From NCBI GenBank assembly GCA_022828595.1, contig JAKGHH010000002.1, positions 41,944,222-42,008,221 of the forward strand: a stretch of DNA of 64,000 nucleotides, in the 5' to 3' direction. The notes below the pieces were generated by a model. It ran no database searches. It was not told the origin of the DNA and was given only the letters and a program-made list of their open reading frames with translations. The position numbers were made by a program, and so were the translations under genes. This document shows positions 57,569 to 64,000 of the stretch, piece after piece (positions within the stretch are counted from its first letter, which is position 1; each line of letters starts with the position of its first letter). This DNA is from Nelumbo lutea. Its lineage: Eukaryota; Streptophyta; Magnoliopsida; Proteales; Nelumbonaceae.

Positions 57569-57682
57569 CATCTTCAAACCGAGTTCCAATCTCTGCCCCA
57601 CAACACATCCCCGCCTTGTATTGGGAGATGTTCCCAATAATGGCGAGGATGTGCTGTGGGGCGGAGATGTCATCTTCAAACC
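57569..57682. repeat. Hairpin repeat, GTATTGGGAACAT family (copy 4), flanked by direct repeats
   Basis: The stem ATCTCTGCCCCACAACACAT through CCCCGCC is mirrored by GGCGAGGATGTGCTGTGGGG; the centre is TTGGGAGATGTTCCCAA. CATCTTCAAACC occurs on both sides (57569-57580 and 57671-57682), which may be a 12-bp target duplication. Confidence 0.7.
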
Positions 57683-58459
57683 AAGGACCCTCACTGCATA
57701 AGCTCATCCTCTTAAAGACAAATCAGTAGGACGGTCTTGTTTTCTCTAAGGCCAACAAGGATGTTACTTGGTGCTTTGGTGCTCAACAGTGGCTGTTGAA
57801 ATCGATGCCTTGGGCTTTTGTTCTGTGAATTTGATTAGTTGCAAAAGGGGGTGCAGCTACTATTACATGCATTCTCCTTGCTATGAGCCTGTTTCACACA
57901 TCATTTTGGGAATATCTTTTGGTAGCATTGATAGTCAAAAGATGCATTGAGCTTTTGCATGAAGATCTAAGCAGTTTGAAGTTAGTTTGGTAGTATCATG
58001 TTTTTCTGTGCATTTTTCCGTGTCTTTCTTTGCAAGAATAAAACACGAAAGATGTGAAAAGTTTCACTTGGAGCTTTTCGAAATCAGTCCAAAATGGACT
58101 TTTCGCATCTTTTCGACACTCTAGCTTTTAGCGGTTAGATCTTCTGCAAGCCAAATGGGAATAGACCGAAATTCGATCTGTCTGACTTGTAAATAGCCGA
58201 AAGACCATGCGGAAAGATGCACCAAACGGGCCATGTCAAGGAACTGGCTCTTCTGTCTATTTTAAATCCAAAATGTTTGTCTTAATGGGAGTTTGATGAA
58301 ACTATCTACACTAGACAATGCCCACATTGATTTTTTTTTGGAAAAGAATAGAAATGGGGGTGAGGGGGGGGGTAGTATGTCCCCAAAAGTCAACGGAACA
58401 AATAAGAAGAGAAGGGGAAAAGATGAGGTGTTAAAATCTAAAGAAGATGAAGAAGAAGA
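57683..58459. other. Intergenic, no gene
   Basis: 57990-58235 contains inverted words (CTTTTCGAAATC / GACTTTTCGCATC and TTTTTCCGTGTC / GCGGAAAGATGC), perhaps a decayed MITE. A G-run lies at about 58360-58369. No gene. Confidence 0.35.
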
Positions 58460-60340
58460 ACAAAGAGCCTCATGAGCAAGCCAGTCAACCGTCTGATTTG
58501 CTTCTCTGAAAATATATTAATATTGACAACCTCCTTTTATCAGATCTCTCTTCTGCAAGTAACTTGAGATAATACCTTTCAACTTTCAAGGAATGCCCAC
58601 CTTTCTTTTGAGGTAGAAGATGACAAGAGACGAATCACCCTCAATGATGATAGGAAACTCCCTATAGTTTGTGGCTTGGACGTGGGCTTCCCATGTAGCT
58701 CATGCTTTAGCTTGGTTGATAGAGTATGTACCAAGTTTAGAAGTTTTGACTGCAAGTACCTTAGTAAGATGGTCCTAGACTATACTGACCATTGAACATT
58801 TTCCATCACTATTGCGAGAGACATTGAAATTTATTTTAATATAGTCATATTTTGGAGCATTCCAACTAATTTGTTTCCAAATCTTGCGAGATGTGATAGA
58901 GGTACTAAATTTACTCTCATAAAAAATTTCCATAAACATATTGAGAGCTCTATCTAAAATTATTGGAATGGGAGTAATAACCTCATTAAAGGTTTTGGAG
59001 TTTCTATTTTTCCAAACAACCCAGAGAACAAAAGCTAGTTTTTCCTTTGCTAATAGAGTTCTGTTTTCTTTTTTAATGCACATTTTGTCCACCAATCACT
59101 TAGATTTACATTTTCATTTGGGCCCTCCATGGGTGTGTTTAATGTAAGTCAAACTTGCTTTATGTGATCACAACTTTTAAAATTATGTTCAGTATATTCT
59201 TCAAACCCACAAAAATTGCAAGAACCATCAATATTGAATCCTCTTTTTCTCAAATGACTTTTAGTAGGCAATCTAATATTAAACATAAAAAATAGAAATA
59301 ATTTAATCTTTGGAGGGCATTTCAAGTTCCAAATGTTATTAAACCAATTAAAGTTGCCCATTGGGTTTGAAGTAGATGAACATTTAAGCAAATAAGTTGT
59401 TTTTATCGAGAAGGTCTCCTTAGGATTACACTCCCAAACCGTTTTGTCCTCCATGTAGTTAGGGGCAATATGAATACTCTTAGGCTGTGTTTGGTTTAAA
59501 GGAAAAAATAGGGAAAGGTAGGGAAACCTATACAAGGTTTGTAAGGATTTCCTTATCTTTCCCTTCATTTCCCTACCTTTTCCTTCAAACCAAACATAGC
59601 CTTAATGTCTTGCCAAACATTTTCAAAGACCTCAGCTTTAATTTTGGCCTCCTTCCAACAATCCCTCTCAAAATCTATCATTTATACTACTTTAATATTA
59701 ATATTTTTCAGTTAGAGGTTTGTCCTATACCCAATTATCTAACCAGAAATTAATAGTACTTCCATCACCCACTTGCCAATGACATCATATTTTAATGAGA
59801 TCTCTAGCAAGGAGGACGCCTCTCCTGGCTCAAGAGATTCGATTTTTAATTTTGGTGTTCAAAATATTTTCCCTTCTCAAATATTTACTCATAATAACTT
59901 TCACTCATAAATTATTTTCCCCATTCAGTATCCTCCGCCTTAACCAAACTGACCTCATTGACCCAATGGAGTCTTCTTATTCCCGTACCTCCCCACTTTT
60001 TGGGAGTGCAGGTTGGTTTTTCCTAATTCATCAAGTGGAGAGCATTCTTACTATTAGTATTGTCCCAAAGAAAACCGCTTTGAATTTTATTTAATTCATC
60101 TATCACATTTTTAGGGATTTTAAAGGAAGTTATTATTTGTTGTTGAATTGATGAGGGTTAATGTATTCGCAATTGAGAGGGACTTGTTTTTTTCCAACTT
60201 ATCAATTTATTTATCATTTTCTCTTTTATCTAGTAAATGTGTTTTTATAACTCTTCCTGTGATAATGGGGGCCCATAAATAAAAATTAGATTTAACCTCT
60301 AAACGAATCTGAGAATTAGATGTAACTCTTCCTTCTTATG
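58460..60340 (-). pseudogene. LINE (L1-type) C-terminal half with nested MITE
   Basis: Reading leftwards: WQVGDGSTINFWLDNWV near 59720-59775; (MITE at 59483-59601); TVWECNPKETFSIKTTYLLK and PPKIKLFLFFMFNIRLPTKS, then CNFCGFEEYTEHNFKSCDHI (zf-RVT, 59170-59300); LWVVWKNRNSKTF; and RNase H with YIKINFNVSRNSDG (about 58830), IIIEGDSSLVIFYL (about 58635) and IFREANQTVDWLAHEAL (about 58480). Frameshifts and stops are present. Confidence 0.8.
59483..59601. mobile_element. 119-bp Tourist-like MITE
   Basis: GGCTGTGTTTGGTTTAAAGG against CCTTCAAACCAAACATAGCC. TTA flanks both sides (59480-59482 and 59602-59604). Same length as 14925-15043. It interrupts the LINE frame, so it inserted after the LINE. Confidence 0.85.
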
Positions 60341-60962
60341 TCTGTAAGCTAAGCTATAAAAATTGCTCTATAGTTCAAACAGATCTATAGACGAGATCTC
60401 ACATGGTCACACCCAGTTACTCTCTCTCTCTCCTTTTTTTGGGTTTTGTTATTTTTTGTCTCTTGGATAAGCCCCAGTAGTCTTTTTCTTTTTATATGTT
60501 TTGTGTAAACGGTAAACCCAATAGTCAGAATCACCAAACATTTAACACATGGTGGTATAGAATATGGATAGCATCTCGAAGCTCATATAACGAGGGTGTC
60601 CTCATTATGGACACTGTGGAATTAGAATTCTGCTACCCATCTTCCTCGCTAGACGTCAGTCCCATAAATTACAAGTCCCAAGGCCAGAAGGCCTGCATCT
60701 TATCTGATAATATAGCTTGACTTTTTCCAAAAATCCACAGTAGACTAAAGCGGCGCCGAAAGTGAACAAGCCTGGCTGTTGAATTGAAGAGCCGTGAAGG
60801 ACTCAAATTAATCCCACTTAAAAAAAAAGTAATCGGATTTCGGTCAGTCATTTTTGTTCATTTATGGTAATATCTATCTCTAGTCTCTACCTCTTTTGGA
60901 GTGGAGAGGATTCTTTGCTTGCCAATTTGACATTAGGTTCCTTTCTTTAAGTCTATAACCAC

Positions 60963-60970
60963 CTATAAAT
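60963..60970 (+). promoter_or_regulatory. TATA box of candidate small gene
   Basis: TATAAATA in CACCTATAAATAGAAAAG, a strong plant TATA context, 27-34 bp upstream of the first ATG. Either the leader is very short or translation begins at a later ATG. Confidence 0.45.
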
Positions 60971-60996
60971 AGAAAAGAAGAGGTGAGAGTAGGAAA

Positions 60997-61604
60997 ATGG
61001 GATCTTGGGTTTTTGCCCAACAAAGCAAGCCCCAGGTCCTCTCAAGGAGCTCCCTCCTCAAGTCCAAGCTACAACAGGTACGGTTCTGGGTTCTGTCTTC
61101 TTTTTTCTTTTGATTCATTATTTTATTTTATTGGTTGATTGTTAACCAATACTTTCTTTCTTTTTCCATTTCCATTTCCATTTCCAACCCAAGAAATGCT
61201 ACAAGCCTACAACTTCATGGGATGATCCTTATTCTTGATGTGTTTACTTTGTAAAAAAATTATTTGGGTCTTGGCTTATTCAACCAAACTGATATTTGGA
61301 CGAGATTATATTGCTTGTTTATGCAAACAAAGAGGGAGGGAGAGAGAGAACAATGTATATATACCATATAATGCCAATACTTTGCTTTGACAGAAACAAA
61401 ATAGTGTAGTATCATGATTTCTTCTTTCAGTCTCAGTGTACTATTTCCTGGTCAATAATATGTGATAGAAATGAGGGAGCGATGGATCAGAGAAAAAGCT
61501 TAGCAACAACATACAAGGGCAACTTCGTTAGCACTCAGTCAACAACAGATACCAAGCATGAGGAAATTAAAGCACTGCAGCAAATTTCTGCAATCAACAA
61601 CTAG
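60997..61604 (+). CDS. Candidate small two-exon gene, 84 codons, function unknown
   Basis: Exon 1, 60997-61077, encodes MGSWVFAQQSKPQVLSRSSL plus LKSKLQQ. Donor CAG|GTACGG; acceptor CTTCTTTCAG ending at 61430. Exon 2, 61431-61604, adds 57 codons rich in S/T/Q (including SLATTYKGNFVSTQSTTDTK) and ends in TAG. The junction is in phase 0 with no stop, a TATA box precedes it and AATAAA follows at 61676-61681. No signal peptide, membrane segment or known domain. The protein could be spurious and the transcript non-coding. It lies between transposon remnants. Confidence 0.3.
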
Positions 61605-61675
61605 GATATTATGCTCCACCTCCAAAGCAAACTTGATACCTTGGAAACCCACATACGTCTCAGCCTGCACGGACG

Positions 61676-61681
61676 AATAAA
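61676..61681 (+). terminator. Poly(A) signal of candidate small gene
   Basis: AATAAA, 72 bp after the TAG stop. Confidence 0.35.
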
Positions 61682-61755
61682 GAGCTAAGGGAATGGAAAT
61701 GGCTCTCACAAATAAGCAATCCCCACACTATTTCCTATACCAACAGCAATACTTT

Positions 61756-61817
61756 CAGCCGTGCATTTGGAACATCCCCCGTATCGTATTGTATGTGATG
61801 TTCCCAATGCACGGCTG
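61756..61817. repeat. Hairpin repeat, GTATTGGGAACAT family (copy 5)
   Basis: CAGCCGTGCATTTGGAACATC (61756-61776, read as 20 plus 1) pairs with 61797-61817 at 20 of 21 positions across a 20-nt loop. Confidence 0.7.
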
Positions 61818-62583
61818 CGCTGTCCTGTGAGGAGTGCCATGTGATGTGAGCTAATACATGTAGGCTGTTTTGAGGCTTATGTGTTTGACGTGACAATTAA
61901 GTTAATAAATTTGCCTCGACAATAAAAAAGATTGCTTCACAATTCAGCAATGCCGACACCATTAAGCGCCACGTAGGGGTATTTATATAAAACCAAAAAA
62001 ACCTAACTGAAAAATCCCATTAATCAAATTGATCGATTTTGGTGCTTTTGAAAAAGCCAAAAAGGATCGGTTCAAATTTTTGGATAACTTAAACAATTGG
62101 TGGTTAAATCGAATCAACCGATATATATTATTTATTTATAATATATTATATATTATCTATGTAAATATATATATATATGCATTGTATATTATTTAATCTA
62201 TTTAATTTAAATATATATTATACTATATATTGTTTATAGAGATCGGCTTCTATCTGAACAGATTTGTGTTCACACCGCTCTAACATTTTTTTGCAATCTT
62301 GCATTGAAAATATTTTCTCATAAAATGAAGTACACAAGTACGGAGATATTCTCAATGCAATACAAGGCAGTAAAAGCTGGTTAAATGAGCTTTGCTGAAC
62401 TCTTATTTATAATAAACGGAGTGTTTTTTCAGTTAAAGGCCTATTTGGTATTAAGGTGGCATTGTTGCTCCGAGAAACCCCTTGTGCTTGGCAAGCATGT
62501 ATGTTATCCACCTTAGCAACTGACCAACTAACTTCATAGGAACAAGCAATTCAGTTAATGACCCAAAGGGTTGAAACTATAAA
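61818..62583. other. AT-rich intergenic DNA
   Basis: 62110-62245 is TATATA/ATTTAA low-complexity sequence. A GATCGGTTC-type repeat word lies near 62086. No gene. Confidence 0.45.
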
Positions 62584-63200
62584 CTACTTGGAAAGGGGCG
62601 AGGTGTGTGCTATGGCGGACACTCTTGTTATTTTATAGCCTTGCAAGAGGCAAAGTAGTATCTCAAGATTGGGGCTTTTAATGGTGAGGTGTGTATCAGT
62701 TTGCAGTCCAGATGAGCTGGAGATAAAATCATATACACCCGGCTGAATTACTTTGAACAAACCAGTGCTCACTGTGGGTCCCATCTGGGACCCAGTTATA
62801 CTGAACACTGGCGTGTTCCTGACTTCTCTGTTGACTACTTTGGCCTGGCGGTTGATTTTGGGGTGGTATGAGTTGTTGAACATTAGCTTTGTGTTCAACC
62901 TCACCCAAAGGTATTGTTAAAATTTCCTATCTTGGCCTGAAACTATAGATTTTGGGAACTCCCTCCATGGTTTTGCGTGAGAAGCATTGTTGGACTTTCG
63001 ACAAGGAATGAAATGTGTAATCTTAGAGAATCTATTAACCATGATCAAAATGTTATCGACATTGCATGAGGTTTTGGGAAGACTGAGGATGAAGTCCATA
63101 CTAATATCCAAACTTGAATAAAAACTAGTGAGAGGCACAAGAGAGAACTAATGAACCAACATGTTTGATGTCCAAACTTGAACCATTGTCAATGTTTAGT
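62584..63200 (-). pseudogene. Ty3/gypsy (chromovirus-like) integrase fragment, inactivated
   Basis: Reading leftwards: DISMDFILSLPKTSCNVDNI and NRFSKITHFIPCRKSNNASH, then EFPKSIVSGQDRKF (the region of the second catalytic Asp), then LMFNNSYHPKINRQAKVVNR. The last motif normally reads D-G-Q-T-E-x-V-N and here has lost the catalytic Glu (Lys instead). The sequence between the last two blocks is shortened, and no RT or LTR is visible. Confidence 0.8.
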
Positions 63201-64000
63201 TCTAATCCATTACCAAGTCTTATGTAAGATAACGAGTGGCACCAGAATGGAACAGTTGATGTAGACGGAGTTGAATAGAAAGATCATACAGGCATCAACA
63301 AGTCAAAGCTCCATGGCCGAATTGATTACATAGACAAATGATATAAAATTTGAAAATTCCCATACTATACATGTTCTTGAGTATTTTTAATTAAAAGGGG
63401 CACCACCATGTCCACATCCTTTGCCTCATGCAACCCTTTGATTGGAATTATTAGTATTAGCATTATTCTATGGTATGGATTTGGCCACACTTGCAAAGGG
63501 TTGGAGTTTGTCTTCAGAAGGTTGAAGAATCTACTTGATCCATGATTCATGACTTAGAAGTAAGCCAAGAATATCGTCAATGCTTAAAGAATTTACATTT
63601 TGCCATATAATTATAATGGTACCAAGAGATCATACTCAAAGCTTAATCCTAAGTGTATACATATAGAGTGAGATCACAACGAGTAGTTTTACTATTTAGC
63701 TTTATAACTAAATATTGGGGAAGTTAAACATGGTATTGATAGAAGAGGTGATCGATGGAGTGATTGATGAAACAAGAGAGGCAACCAAACTTTGAGAATG
63801 ATTTTGAGCCATGGAAGAATAAATCGTATGGTAATTGCTTTGGTACCTAGTTAAATAGTTTAGGAGAGAAGAATATATTCGAAACTAGTCCTTTTCAAGT
63901 TCATTTGTGTGGAGCATTATTTAGTATATGACATCATAAGTTTACTTGTTTGACTAAGAGCTAAATGTGTTTTTGTCTGACTTTTAAAACATTTATTTTT
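63201..64000. other. Right edge of window, no gene recognised
   Basis: Possibly more decayed gypsy internal sequence on the minus strand, but no motif is clear enough to name. Confidence 0.35.

Noticed and set aside
58293..58475. Charged Lys/Glu-rich 60-codon frame
   Set aside because: Its 3' end is antisense to the RNase H tail of the minus-strand LINE.
1..64000. tRNA, rRNA and CRISPR
   Set aside because: No cloverleaf, ribosomal sequence or regularly spaced repeat array was found; tRNA-like words occur only as a SINE-like fragment and as retroelement primer sites.

Overview
This window is nuclear DNA from a flowering plant. It is AT-rich, split by GT-AG introns and dense with plant transposons: LINEs, Ty3/gypsy and copia-type LTR remnants, hAT and PIF/Harbinger (Tourist-like) MITEs, and foldback repeats. 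There is no bacterial gene organisation. The intron-rich gene, the long LINE-filled introns and the MITE families suit an angiosperm; the species cannot be told from the sequence.

One host gene is clear: a CALMODULIN-BINDING PROTEIN 60 (CBP60) transcription factor of the B/C/D type, on the + strand. Its coding sequence runs from 38455 to 55784 in eight exons whose phases all fit, giving 642 aa. The exons total 1.9 kb in 17.3 kb of gene. Four introns (1, 2, 3 and 6) carry nearly all the extra length, and three of them (2, 3 and 6) hold large LINE, LTR or hAT insertions. A CpG-dense, ABRE-containing segment at about 37.9-38.0 kb is the likely promoter/leader. A hAT MITE with a perfect 8-bp target duplication lies just upstream (37287-37776).

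Layout: 1-6.6 kb, Ty3/gypsy LTR material, mainly on the minus strand, including an element (3056-6614) that has lost its reverse transcriptase. 6.6-37.2 kb, intergenic DNA made of MITEs (several with identifiable TTA/TAA duplications), long foldback elements, tandem duplications, AT-rich repeats, a collapsed hAT transposase (31.2-31.6 kb) and LTR-like leaders. 37.3-56.4 kb, the CBP60 gene. 56.4-60.4 kb, hairpin repeats and a dead minus-strand LINE with a 119-bp Tourist-like MITE inside it. 60.9-61.7 kb, a possible two-exon small gene (TATA box, in-frame GT-AG intron, 84 codons, AATAAA). 62.5-63.2 kb, a dead minus-strand Ty3/gypsy integrase.

The most unusual signals are: (i) oligo-A inserts of 15-27 nt flanked by short direct repeats, which look like extremely truncated LINE insertions; (ii) two oppositely oriented copies of one hAT MITE in CBP60 introns 2 and 6, bracketing exons 3-6; (iii) a 2.48-kb Tourist-like element in intron 3 containing a LINE that itself contains another LINE; (iv) a dispersed hairpin family built around a GTATTGGGAACAT-like core; (v) the small spliced ORF. 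No coordinated multigene system is visible.
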